Below, piece after piece: positions 9,218-17,137 of a stretch of 64,000 bases of DNA. Each line of letters begins with the position of its first letter. The stretch's first letter is position 1. Origin of the DNA: Phycisphaerales bacterium (lineage in GTDB: Bacteria; Planctomycetota; Phycisphaerae; Phycisphaerales; UBA1924); NCBI GenBank assembly GCA_020846975.1, contig JADLCX010000060.1:1-64000 (forward strand), in the 5' to 3' direction. The translations under genes were made by a program, and so were the position numbers. The notes under the pieces are model-generated. The model saw nothing but the letters and a program-made list of their open reading frames with translations. It was not told the DNA's origin and did no database searches.

Positions 9218-10807
9218 ATGCGCCATCGCCAATCGCCCGCACTTTGCTTCGGCATTCTCACCATCTTCGCGGCCGCACCCGCGTCGTTCCTCCGGGCTCA
9301 GACCACGCGCCATGTCGCCGCCCCCACCGACGGCGGCAACGACGCCAACCCCGGCACAGCCGCGCTCCCCTTCGCCACCATCCAGCGCGCCGCCAACGCC
9401 GCCGCGCCCGGCGACACCATCCAGGTCGGCCCCGGGACATTCGCCGGGTTCAATGTCGGCGCAGGAGTCGCCGCCGAAGGAACCGCGGCCGCGCCCATCA
9501 CATTCCGAGGCGCGCGCAGCGCGTCGAACCAGTGGCTCACGGTCATCAACACCGAGGCCGCCCGCTTCAACGGCACCACCCACCACGCCCGAATCAACAT
9601 CGACACCGCCTCTTACATCACCATCGAGGACTTCGAGGTCGTCGGCGTCCCCGACCAGCGCACCAGCAAGGCCGGCATCCGCGCCGTCATGCCCGACACG
9701 GGGACCGACGGCCACATCACCATCCTCCGCTGCAACATCCACGACAACGGAGAGTGGGGGGTCTTCACCGGCCACGTCCACCACGTCACCGTCGAGGACT
9801 GCCTCATCCACCATCAGGCCGACGAGCACGGCGTCTACCTCTCCAACTCCGGCGACGACCACGTCGTCCGCAACAACATCATCCACTCCAACTCCTCCAA
9901 CGGCATCCACGTCAACTCCGACGCTTCGCAGGGCGGCGACGGTGTCATCCGCCGCGTGCTCGTCGAGCGCAACACGCTCTACGCCAACGGCGGCGGCAGC
10001 ACGTACATCAACGGCGCCGGCGCGTCCGTCAACAGCCCGGGCGGCGGGTCGGCCGTCAACTTCGACGGCGTGCGCGACTCGATCATCCGCAACAACCTCA
10101 TGCACGACAACCGCGCCAGCGGCATCAGCCTCTACCGCATCGACGGCCTCCTGCCCGCGAGCGGCAACGCCGTCGTCAACAACACCATCATCAACGCCGC
10201 GACCGGCCGCTGGTGCCTGAACATCAGCGACGGCAGCGGCGGCAACACCGTCTTCAACAACATCCTGCTCAACCACCACCCCTTCCGCGGCAGCATCATC
10301 CTCAGCGCCGACACCCTCGCCGCGGGCGGCATCACCAGCGACCACAACATCGTCATGGACCGTCTCGATCCCGGCTCCGGCTCGCCCGGCACGCTGGCCC
10401 AGTGGCGGGCCGCGACCGGGCAGGACCAGAACTCCACCGCGATCCCCTCCGCCCTTTGGGGCGCGATCTTCGCCAACCTGCCCGCTGCCGATTACCACCT
10501 GTCGCCCACCAGCGCGGCCGCCAACGCCGGCGTTTCCTCGCTCGCCGGCGCATCCGCGCCCCCTGTCGATCGTGACGGCGCCGCTCGTCCTCAAGGCCCC
10601 GGGTTCGATATCGGCGCGTTCGAGTTGCCCGAGCCCCGGCCCTGCCCCGGCGACTTCAACGCCAGCGGCGGCGTCACTGTTCAGGACATCTTCGACTTCC
10701 TCAACGCCTACTTCTCGCACTCGCCCGCCGCCGACATCAACAACTCCGGCGGCCTGAGCGTGCAGGACGTCTTCGACTTCCTCGAGGCGTACTTCGACGG
10801 ATGTTGA
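9218..10807 (+). CDS. secreted right-handed beta-helix protein with C-terminal dockerin-like repeats
   Basis: The protein has 529 residues. A signal peptide ends near FLRAQ (about residue 28). The front part resembles the DUF1565-type start of polysaccharide-active beta-helix proteins (GGNDANPGTAALPFATIQRA). Many PbH1-like turns follow, rich in N, G and H (for example HVVRNNIIHSNSSNGIHVNS). The last 57 residues hold two calcium-loop dockerin-like repeats, GDFNASGGVTVQDIFDFLNA and DINNSGGLSVQDVFDFLEA. Pectate lyases, alginate lyases and epimerases share the fold, but I cannot assign an enzyme activity. The start at 9218 is chosen for its signal peptide; it lacks a strong Shine-Dalgarno sequence, and a GTG lies at 9191. 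Confidence 0.82.
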   Translation: MRHRQSPALCFGILTIFAAAPASFLRAQTTRHVAAPTDGGNDANPGTAALPFATIQRAANAAAPGDTIQVGPGTFAGFNVGAGVAAEGTAAAPITFRGARSASNQWLTVINTEAARFNGTTHHARINIDTASYITIEDFEVVGVPDQRTSKAGIRAVMPDTGTDGHITILRCNIHDNGEWGVFTGHVHHVTVEDCLIHHQADEHGVYLSNSGDDHVVRNNIIHSNSSNGIHVNSDASQGGDGVIRRVLVERNTLYANGGGSTYINGAGASVNSPGGGSAVNFDGVRDSIIRNNLMHDNRASGISLYRIDGLLPASGNAVVNNTIINAATGRWCLNISDGSGGNTVFNNILLNHHPFRGSIILSADTLAAGGITSDHNIVMDRLDPGSGSPGTLAQWRAATGQDQNSTAIPSALWGAIFANLPAADYHLSPTSAAANAGVSSLAGASAPPVDRDGAARPQGPGFDIGAFELPEPRPCPGDFNASGGVTVQDIFDFLNAYFSHSPAADINNSGGLSVQDVFDFLEAYFDGC

Positions 10808-10952
10808 ACCGAGCGGCCCGCAGCGCGTCGTGCCGTGCTTCGCATGGCGACCAACCCGTACCGGCCGCTCACGCTCGGCCCTCCGGCTGTTCGATGCTCG
10901 CTGTGGTCCTTCCAGCCCAGGCCTCCGCTCCGGCCCCGGGCCCCCTCGACGA

Positions 10953-12395
10953 TCAGGCGCCCGCCCCCGGGATGGCCCCGCGCGCCGACAACGGGGCCGC
11001 AACCGCGGCCTCCTTCTCCGGGTGCGAGTAGTCGTACGCCACCATCGCGTCGTACTCGGTCACATCGCCCGGGTCCTCCCCGTCGTCGGGTTCGTACGCG
11101 CCATCGGCGGGCCGCGCCATCGCCTCGGTCAGCCACACGCCGATACCCGCGAACATGAACATCATCGTCTGCGTCGCGATCGACCGGGCCATGATGTGCC
11201 CCTCGAAGAAGCTCGACGCGAAGTACATCGCGTTGTACGCCACGAACATGTCCACCAGCGGGCGCTGCTCCTTCGGCAGCCGACCCCGCATCAGCGTTAC
11301 CCTCGCGCACTTCCACATGCTGAACAGCAGGAACCCCGTCATCAGCAGCATCATCAGCGCGCCGTACGACGCCCACCCCGCCAGGTAGCTCGACTCGCTC
11401 GCGCCCGTTTCCTTCCAGCCCACCCCGACCAGCGGGCTCTCCATGATCACCTGGAGCTGCCGGTTCCACACGCCCTCGCGCGTGTTCTCCGTCGAGGTCA
11501 GCCGCTCGAGGTTGTTCGCGATCTGCAGTTCATCCGACAGCGCGCTCAGCACCACCGTCACCACCGCCGCCACCGGCAGGAAGATCACCACCTTGCCGAC
11601 CCGCCGGTACAGCACGAACACCGCGCCCGCCACCAGCGTCAGGAGGCCCGTCCGCGAGCCCGTCCAGCCCAGGAACAGGAGGTTGATCCCCACCAGGCCG
11701 ATCCACAGGACCTTCATCCGCCGCGCCCGATCGTTCAGCATCAGCCACAGCGCGACCACCGCGAACGGCGCCACGATCAGCGCCGCGCCCTGCGCGTTCG
11801 AGTGCATCCCCCAGAACCGTCCCCGGTCGCTGTTCACCAGCAGCCGCGGGTTGATCACGAACTGGATCGAGCAGCACACCGTCCACACCACGCTCGCCAG
11901 CATGATCGCGCGCACCGTCTTCATGCACGCCTCGTGGCTCCGCGCCGCCGCCGGACACGCGAACAGCATGCACGGCACCACCGCCAGCGCGAACCCCAGC
12001 GTCTGCGCCGCATCCTTCGGCGTCTCGTGGATGAACATCATCAGCCCCGCGAACAGGTTGATCGCCAGGATGAACAGGCCCTGGATCGGAACCCACCCCG
12101 CGTGCAGCCGGTTGGTCAGGATCACCACCAGCGTCAGGATGATCCCCAGCACCAGGTGCGCGTTCGCCCGCTGCATCTGCACCGGGAGCATCCACGTCTG
12201 GAGATACTGCGTCCGCTCGAAGTTCGCCGGCGGGCTCAGGCAGTTGAAGAACAGGATCCCCGCCAGGATCCACTGGATCAGGCTCAGCCGGATGAACAGC
12301 GCGGCCAGCAGCGCGACGCCCGCGAAGCCCACCATGAAGATCTGCACGGCGATGCCGTGCTCGAATCCGTAGAACTGGGCCAGCGTGGTCTGCAC
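10953..12395 (-). CDS. O-antigen ligase / Wzy-type polymerase family membrane protein
   Basis: A polytopic protein of 480 residues with about ten to twelve hydrophobic segments. The Wzy_C-type core includes GRFWGMHSNAQGAALIV, GWTGSRTG and, in a periplasmic loop, the NNLERLTSTENTREGVWNRQ stretch before a GVGW motif. Such enzymes join or polymerise undecaprenyl-linked glycans at the outer face of the inner membrane. The GTG at 12395 has AGGAG five bases upstream. It is the last gene of the minus-strand polysaccharide operon that begins with the SpoIIE phosphatase, 107 bases after the EEP-like gene. The C-terminus is acidic then Ala-rich and probably cytoplasmic. Ligase versus polymerase cannot be decided from sequence alone. 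Confidence 0.82.
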   Translation of the reverse strand: MQTTLAQFYGFEHGIAVQIFMVGFAGVALLAALFIRLSLIQWILAGILFFNCLSPPANFERTQYLQTWMLPVQMQRANAHLVLGIILTLVVILTNRLHAGWVPIQGLFILAINLFAGLMMFIHETPKDAAQTLGFALAVVPCMLFACPAAARSHEACMKTVRAIMLASVVWTVCCSIQFVINPRLLVNSDRGRFWGMHSNAQGAALIVAPFAVVALWLMLNDRARRMKVLWIGLVGINLLFLGWTGSRTGLLTLVAGAVFVLYRRVGKVVIFLPVAAVVTVVLSALSDELQIANNLERLTSTENTREGVWNRQLQVIMESPLVGVGWKETGASESSYLAGWASYGALMMLLMTGFLLFSMWKCARVTLMRGRLPKEQRPLVDMFVAYNAMYFASSFFEGHIMARSIATQTMMFMFAGIGVWLTEAMARPADGAYEPDDGEDPGDVTEYDAMVAYDYSHPEKEAAVAAPLSARGAIPGAGA

Positions 12396-12502
12396 CAGGA
12401 CTCCTGAACGACAACCCCGACACCGCACCCGAGCGGCCCGCGAAAGGGGCACTCGGACGAACCGCTCCTACGACCGCTTATCGGCCCGGTTCGGGCCTTC
12501 CC

Positions 12503-13612
12503 TCAGTCCCGCTTGTTGGTCGGCGCTCCGCCGCCCCCGATCACCAGTTCAACCAGCACCGGCACGTGCCCCGACGACATCCGCGGACCGATCGACCACC
12601 CAACAACATCGATCCCCGGCGAGATCAGGGCGTCATCGATCGCGATTCCTGCCGGCCATGTTATGCGAACGTTCGGTCCGATCCGCTCGCGGAGACTGAC
12701 CGGCAGAGGGTAGGTTCCGACAGGGCTGAACAACGGCTTGGCCCGCTTCAACCCCGCCGCGCTGTGCATCAACCGGCTCCGGTGGCCCGTCGGCGTCGAG
12801 TTCAGGTCCGCGAGCACGGCCACTTCTCGCCCTTCTGCGCGCAACTTCCTGACCAATCCCGCCACCGCCTCGGTCGTCACGTTCCCCGTCGCCCAACGTC
12901 CGGCCGTCCGTGGCGAACGCGGATGAAACGCCACCACCGCGAACTCCCCGCCCGACTCCGCCGGCCGCTCCACGATCCCCGCGATCACGTAGTTCGCCGC
13001 CTCGCCCATCCATCCCGTGTCCACCGCGCGCAGCCTCCACTTCGACACCACGAAACCCGATGTGACCTCCGTGTAATCGCCGTACACCTCGGGCTTCCAC
13101 TTCCGCACCAGTTTCCCCGCGTACTCATCCTCGAGTCGCTTCCCATACACCACCGCTTCCTGGAAGCGGCTCGGCGGGCACACGATCGAGATCACATCCG
13201 CCCCCGACTGCCGCATCGACTCCTCGATCTCCGGCCCCGACCCATACGCGCTGGCGTTGTAGTGCATCAACCGCACCAGCCCCGGCGTCGCGCGCGGCCG
13301 GCTCCCGATCTCCCGCGGCCAGTACGCGGCCCGCCCCGCGCCCAACCCCGCCGCGCCCACCGCGCACGCCGCCAACCCGACCGCGGCGTGCTTCCAGCGG
13401 CGCGTGAACACCCACAACGCCGCCGCCGCGCCGCCGACCAGCAGCCACTGCGCCGTCAGGTTCGCGACCAGGTCGATCGCCCAGCCCCACCCCGACACCA
13501 GCCAGCACGCGCTCGCTCCAACCAGGACCGCCGCGATGAGCCACGACACAACATCGAACACCCGCCCCAGCCGTGTTCTTCGCCCGGATGCCTTGATGCC
13601 TTCGCCTCTCAT
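12503..13612 (-). CDS. membrane protein with divergent endonuclease/exonuclease/phosphatase-like domain
   Basis: The protein has 369 residues. Three hydrophobic segments occupy roughly residues 20-115, then an EEP-like domain follows. Motifs are weak but ordered: MHYNASAYG (replacing the usual N-containing strand), ADVISIVCPP (where the catalytic Glu strand should be, here CPP instead of QE), ADLNSTPTGHRSR (for GDFN), IDDALIS (for LDHI) and SSGHVPVLVEL (for SDHxP). Several catalytic residues are therefore altered, suggesting a degenerate or non-enzymatic member. It sits 10 bases after the epimerase gene in the polysaccharide operon. The ATG at 13612 is chosen because earlier codons would overlap the epimerase. 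Confidence 0.72.
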   Translation of the reverse strand: MRGEGIKASGRRTRLGRVFDVVSWLIAAVLVGASACWLVSGWGWAIDLVANLTAQWLLVGGAAAALWVFTRRWKHAAVGLAACAVGAAGLGAGRAAYWPREIGSRPRATPGLVRLMHYNASAYGSGPEIEESMRQSGADVISIVCPPSRFQEAVVYGKRLEDEYAGKLVRKWKPEVYGDYTEVTSGFVVSKWRLRAVDTGWMGEAANYVIAGIVERPAESGGEFAVVAFHPRSPRTAGRWATGNVTTEAVAGLVRKLRAEGREVAVLADLNSTPTGHRSRLMHSAAGLKRAKPLFSPVGTYPLPVSLRERIGPNVRITWPAGIAIDDALISPGIDVVGWSIGPRMSSGHVPVLVELVIGGGGAPTNKRD

Positions 13613-13622
13613 CACCACGCAA

Positions 13623-14600
13623 TCATCCCCCGCCCCGAATCCATTCCCACTGCCGCGCCAAGCCCTCGGCGAAGCCCGTCGTCGGCTTGTACCCAAGCTC
13701 GGCCGTCGCGCGCGTCAAGTCCGCGAACGTCCGCTCCACATCGCCCGGCTGCGCGGGCAGGCTCTTCACCGGCGTCTCGCGCCCCGTTACCTTGTGGATC
13801 GTTGCGATCATCTCGCGCAGCGTCGTCGGGCTCGAACCGCCGAGGTTCCAGATGCGGTACCCGTGCCGATCGATCCGGTCGTACGAGGCCAGCACGCCGC
13901 GCACGATGTCGTCGATGTAGGTGTAGTCGCGGCTGGTCGAGCCGTCACCGAACATCGGGATCGGCTGGGGGGGGTTGTCCCGCGCCAGCCGGAGGAACTT
14001 GTCGATCGCCAGGTCCGGCCTCTGCCGCGGCCCGAACACCGTGAAGAACCGCAGGCACGCCGTGGGCATCCCCGTGAGCGCGTGGTGCGCGAAGCCGATC
14101 AACTCGCACGCCCGCTTGGTCGCCGCGTACGGCGAGATCGGCTCCGACACGTCCGCGTCCTCCCGAAACGGGACCGTCGCGAGGTTGCCGTACACGCTCG
14201 AACTCGAGGCCATCACGAACCGCGCGCAGCCCGCGCGGCGGGCCTCCTCCAGCAGCACCTGCGTCCCTATCACGTTCGCCCGCGCGTATCCCACCGGGTC
14301 GGCGATCGACGGCCGCACGCCCGCCTTCGCCGCCAGGTGGATCACCCCCGCCGGCCGGTGCGACTCGAACACGCGGCGCATCGCATCCACATCGCAGATG
14401 TCGCCCTCGACCAGGTGGTAGGCGTCCTGCGGCGCGCGCCCCATCGTCTGGTTCACGTTCCTCCGCTTGATCGCCAGGTCGTAGTACGGGTCGAAGTTGT
14501 CCACGCCCACCACGCGCTGGCCACGAGAGAGCAGCGCGTCCGCGACATGCGAGCCGATGAACCCGGCAGCGCCGGTGACAAGGATCGGAGAGTTCGTCAT
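13623..14600 (-). CDS. NAD-dependent nucleotide-sugar epimerase, UDP-glucuronate 4-epimerase-like
   Basis: A short-chain-dehydrogenase-type sugar nucleotide epimerase of 325 residues. The Rossmann motif GAAGFIGSHVADAL is at 11-24, ASSSSVYGN gives the catalytic serine region, and YAATK gives the Tyr-Lys pair. VDNFDPYYDLAIKRRNV after strand 2 and LRFFTVFGPRQRPDLAI are typical of UDP-glucuronate (galacturonate) 4-epimerases. It would supply UDP-galacturonate or a related donor for the polysaccharide made by the surrounding operon. It lies 31 bases downstream of the MBOAT gene and 10 bases upstream of the next gene. Confidence 0.88.
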   Translation of the reverse strand: MTNSPILVTGAAGFIGSHVADALLSRGQRVVGVDNFDPYYDLAIKRRNVNQTMGRAPQDAYHLVEGDICDVDAMRRVFESHRPAGVIHLAAKAGVRPSIADPVGYARANVIGTQVLLEEARRAGCARFVMASSSSVYGNLATVPFREDADVSEPISPYAATKRACELIGFAHHALTGMPTACLRFFTVFGPRQRPDLAIDKFLRLARDNPPQPIPMFGDGSTSRDYTYIDDIVRGVLASYDRIDRHGYRIWNLGGSSPTTLREMIATIHKVTGRETPVKSLPAQPGDVERTFADLTRATAELGYKPTTGFAEGLARQWEWIRGGG

Positions 14601-14631
14601 TGCGTGATTGTTGGCTCGCGGCCGCGCCCGG

Positions 14632-16071
14632 TCAGAACTGGAAGTAGATGAACTCGGCCCCCTCGAACACGCCGAAGAACACCGTCCCCAGCGCGCACGC
14701 CGTGTAGCACGCCCACCGCGCCGGCCGCCACGACCACGCCCGCATCACCGCCGCGGGCCGGCGCACCATCACGAACTCCGCGCCCGCGACGGCCCCGATC
14801 AGCGTGAACGCGACCGCCATCTCGAACCGCGGCAGGTTGAGCGTGAACAGGTCCGTCACGCGGAAGCCGCGCAGGTCGGCCATGTGCCGGACGATGTGCA
14901 CGCCGTCGCGCACCGTCGCGGCCCGGAAGAACACCCACGCCAGCATCACCAGCGCGAACGTCCGCAGCACGCCGCCGAGCGCCAGCGCGGGGTGGTCGGC
15001 GCGCACTCCCAGCGACCCCCACAGCCGCGCCCGCGCGCCCGCCGTCAGCGATCCGATCACCATGTACGCCCCGTGCAGCCCGCCCCACACCGCGAACGTC
15101 CAGTTCGCGCCGTGCCACAGGCCCGACACGAGGAACACGATCATGATGTTGGCGTACCGCCGCGCCGTCCCCACGCGGTTGCCCCCGAGCGGGATGTACA
15201 GGTAGTCGCGGAACCACGTGGAGAGCGAGATGTGCCACCGGCGCCAGAACTCGCCGATGCTCGGCGCGAGGTAGGGCTGGCGGAAGTTGGTCATCAGGTC
15301 AAAGCCCATCATCCGGGCCACGCCGATCGCGATGTCGGTGTAGCCGGAGAAGTCGCAGTAGATCTGCACCGCGAACAGGAACGTCGCCAGCGCGAGCAGC
15401 GGCCCCGAGAACTGCTGCGGCGCGGCGTACACCGTGTTTACCGCGGGCGAGACCAGGTCCGCCACCGCCAGTTTCTTGAACGCGCCCCAGAGCACGAGCA
15501 CGAACCCCGATCGGAACCGGTCGAAACTCAGTTCCCGCCCGGCGTGCAGTTGCGGGAGCAGGTTGTGCGGCCGCTCGATCGGGCCCGCGACCATCTGCGG
15601 GAAGAACGCCACGTAGATCGCGTACCGCAGCAGGCTGCGCTCCGCGGGCACGCGCCCGCGGCAGACCTCGATCGTGTAACTCACCGCCTGGAACGTGTGG
15701 AACGAGACGCCCAAGGGGAGCACGATGTGCGGCACGGGAAACCCGGCGTCGAACGCCGCGTTGATGTTCTCCGCCATGAACCCGGTGTACTTGAACGCGA
15801 CGAGCACGCCGAAGTTGGTCGCGATGCTCAGTCCAAGCCAGGCGCGCTTGCGTGCCGGCGTGCTCGCGCGCTCGATCAGCAGCCCCGCCGCGTAGTCCAC
15901 CAGCGTGATCCCGATGATCACCGTGATGTACCACGGCACCGAGCACATGTAGAAGTAGTAGCTGGTGATCAGCAGGAACCACAGCCGCGCCGGCCCCCGC
16001 TTCGGAAGCATGAACAGCAGCGGGAAGACCGCCGCGAAGAAGAGGATGAAGTGCACCGTCGTGAAGATCAT
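14632..16071 (-). CDS. MBOAT family O-acyltransferase (AlgI/DltB-like)
   Basis: A 479-residue polytopic membrane protein of the MBOAT family, which moves acyl groups across or onto periplasmic glycans. It shows the AlgI-like core: VLPLGVSFHTFQAVSYTIEV, PQMVAGPIERPHNLLPQL, QIYCDFSGYTDIAIGVARMM, WRRWHISLSTWFRDYLYIPL and the catalytic-His segment VSGLWHGANWTF. Its ATG overlaps the stop of the upstream SGNH-like gene (ATGA), implying coupled translation. Together the two resemble alginate-type O-acetylation modules, in which MBOAT supplies the acetyl group and the SGNH protein transfers it. The acyl donor and polysaccharide are not known. Confidence 0.9.
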   Translation of the reverse strand: MIFTTVHFILFFAAVFPLLFMLPKRGPARLWFLLITSYYFYMCSVPWYITVIIGITLVDYAAGLLIERASTPARKRAWLGLSIATNFGVLVAFKYTGFMAENINAAFDAGFPVPHIVLPLGVSFHTFQAVSYTIEVCRGRVPAERSLLRYAIYVAFFPQMVAGPIERPHNLLPQLHAGRELSFDRFRSGFVLVLWGAFKKLAVADLVSPAVNTVYAAPQQFSGPLLALATFLFAVQIYCDFSGYTDIAIGVARMMGFDLMTNFRQPYLAPSIGEFWRRWHISLSTWFRDYLYIPLGGNRVGTARRYANIMIVFLVSGLWHGANWTFAVWGGLHGAYMVIGSLTAGARARLWGSLGVRADHPALALGGVLRTFALVMLAWVFFRAATVRDGVHIVRHMADLRGFRVTDLFTLNLPRFEMAVAFTLIGAVAGAEFVMVRRPAAVMRAWSWRPARWACYTACALGTVFFGVFEGAEFIYFQF

Positions 16072-17081
16072 GGGGCGGCGCGCCCCTTCTTCAGCTCCGG
16101 CGCGACCAGCGCGGCGATGGCGCGGGTGTAGTCCTCGGCCCCGACGCGGTTGGTGTGGATCGGGTCGGAGAACAGCCGGTTTGGGTAGAGCAGGTAGTCG
16201 GGGCCGACGATCGCGAACTCGTCGTGACCCGCCAGCACGCTCGCGGCCTCCGGGTTGTGCCCGCGCGCGGGGGCGTACTGGCCCTCGCGGAAGTAACTCG
16301 GCACGTAGATGCACCGCACGCCGCGCTCGCGGCACAGCTTCGAGATCCGATCGAACACCGGGCCGCGCGGGATGACGCGGGGCGCGATCTGGCCCGGCGT
16401 GTCCGTCGGCGCGGTGAACGCCGCGGGCAGTTGGTCGTTGGCGTAGTGGCTCTGGCGCGCGATGAAGTAGTACCCGCGGTCGAGGGCGACCTGCTTCACC
16501 GTGCGCTCGCTCTCGGCGTAGGCGGCGCGAAACCGCGACGGGCTGAAACCCGACTCGGTCGCCATGATGAACGCGTCGCGAGGCAGTTTGCGGAACGGGA
16601 ACACCGCGTCGATGATCGGCCGGTTGTGCGTGATCGGCCTGAGCACCGACGGCGCGGGCAGTTCCTCGGCGGGCCAGGGGATGATGAGCAGCGCGACATC
16701 CGGTCCGGCGCCGCGATCCACCATCGCCTCGAACTCCTCGACGAACGCGAACTCGCCGGGCAGACCGAAGTTGTACGACTCGACGCCCGCGACGCCCAGC
16801 CGCGCGGCCTCGCGGTCGAACAGGTCGGGGATGAAGCCCGAGAGCGTCTTGCTGCTGCCGAACGCCATGACGCGCAGCGAGCCGTCGCGCGCGAACGGGC
16901 GCCCCGCCTCGGCCAGCCCGCGTTTCATCTCCGTCACGAGCGTCGCGCCCGAGCGCACGTACGGGAACCGGGCGTTGACCAGCCAGAGCGCGGCGCAGAC
17001 CGCGCCGAACACCGCCGCGGCAAGGAAACAGTGCCGCGCGATCCGCCGCGGCGCGCCGGATTGGAGGGCTCGATCCCCCAT
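16068..17081 (-). CDS. SGNH/AlgX-like periplasmic acyltransferase partner of MBOAT
   Basis: A 337-residue protein with one N-terminal membrane anchor (about 16-36), then a domain with an SGNH-hydrolase pattern: VMAFGSSKTLSGF gives the nucleophile block with GSS, YNFGLPGE the Gly/Asn region, and SDPIHTNRVGAE near the C-terminus the Asp-x-x-His pair. Domains of this type, as in AlgJ, AlgX and DltD, finish O-acylation started by an MBOAT protein. The arrangement supports that role, because its stop overlaps the MBOAT start by four bases. ATG 17081 is the first suitable start; overall similarity to named families is low, so the specific activity is an inference. Confidence 0.72.
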   Translation of the reverse strand: MGDRALQSGAPRRIARHCFLAAAVFGAVCAALWLVNARFPYVRSGATLVTEMKRGLAEAGRPFARDGSLRVMAFGSSKTLSGFIPDLFDREAARLGVAGVESYNFGLPGEFAFVEEFEAMVDRGAGPDVALLIIPWPAEELPAPSVLRPITHNRPIIDAVFPFRKLPRDAFIMATESGFSPSRFRAAYAESERTVKQVALDRGYYFIARQSHYANDQLPAAFTAPTDTPGQIAPRVIPRGPVFDRISKLCRERGVRCIYVPSYFREGQYAPARGHNPEAASVLAGHDEFAIVGPDYLLYPNRLFSDPIHTNRVGAEDYTRAIAALVAPELKKGRAAP

Positions 17082-17137
17082 GCCTCGATGTCCTCCGTGC
17101 GCGCTGCCCGGGGAACCGGGCGTCACGGCCGGGGCGG

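Noticed and set aside
10808..10952. Possible small RNA between the beta-helix and ligase genes
   Set aside because: GC-rich convergent gap with no stable stem plus U-run and no promoter.
9176..11002. 608-residue frame antisense to the beta-helix protein
   Set aside because: Shadow composition (V, D, G, A) with a perfectly recognisable gene on the other strand.
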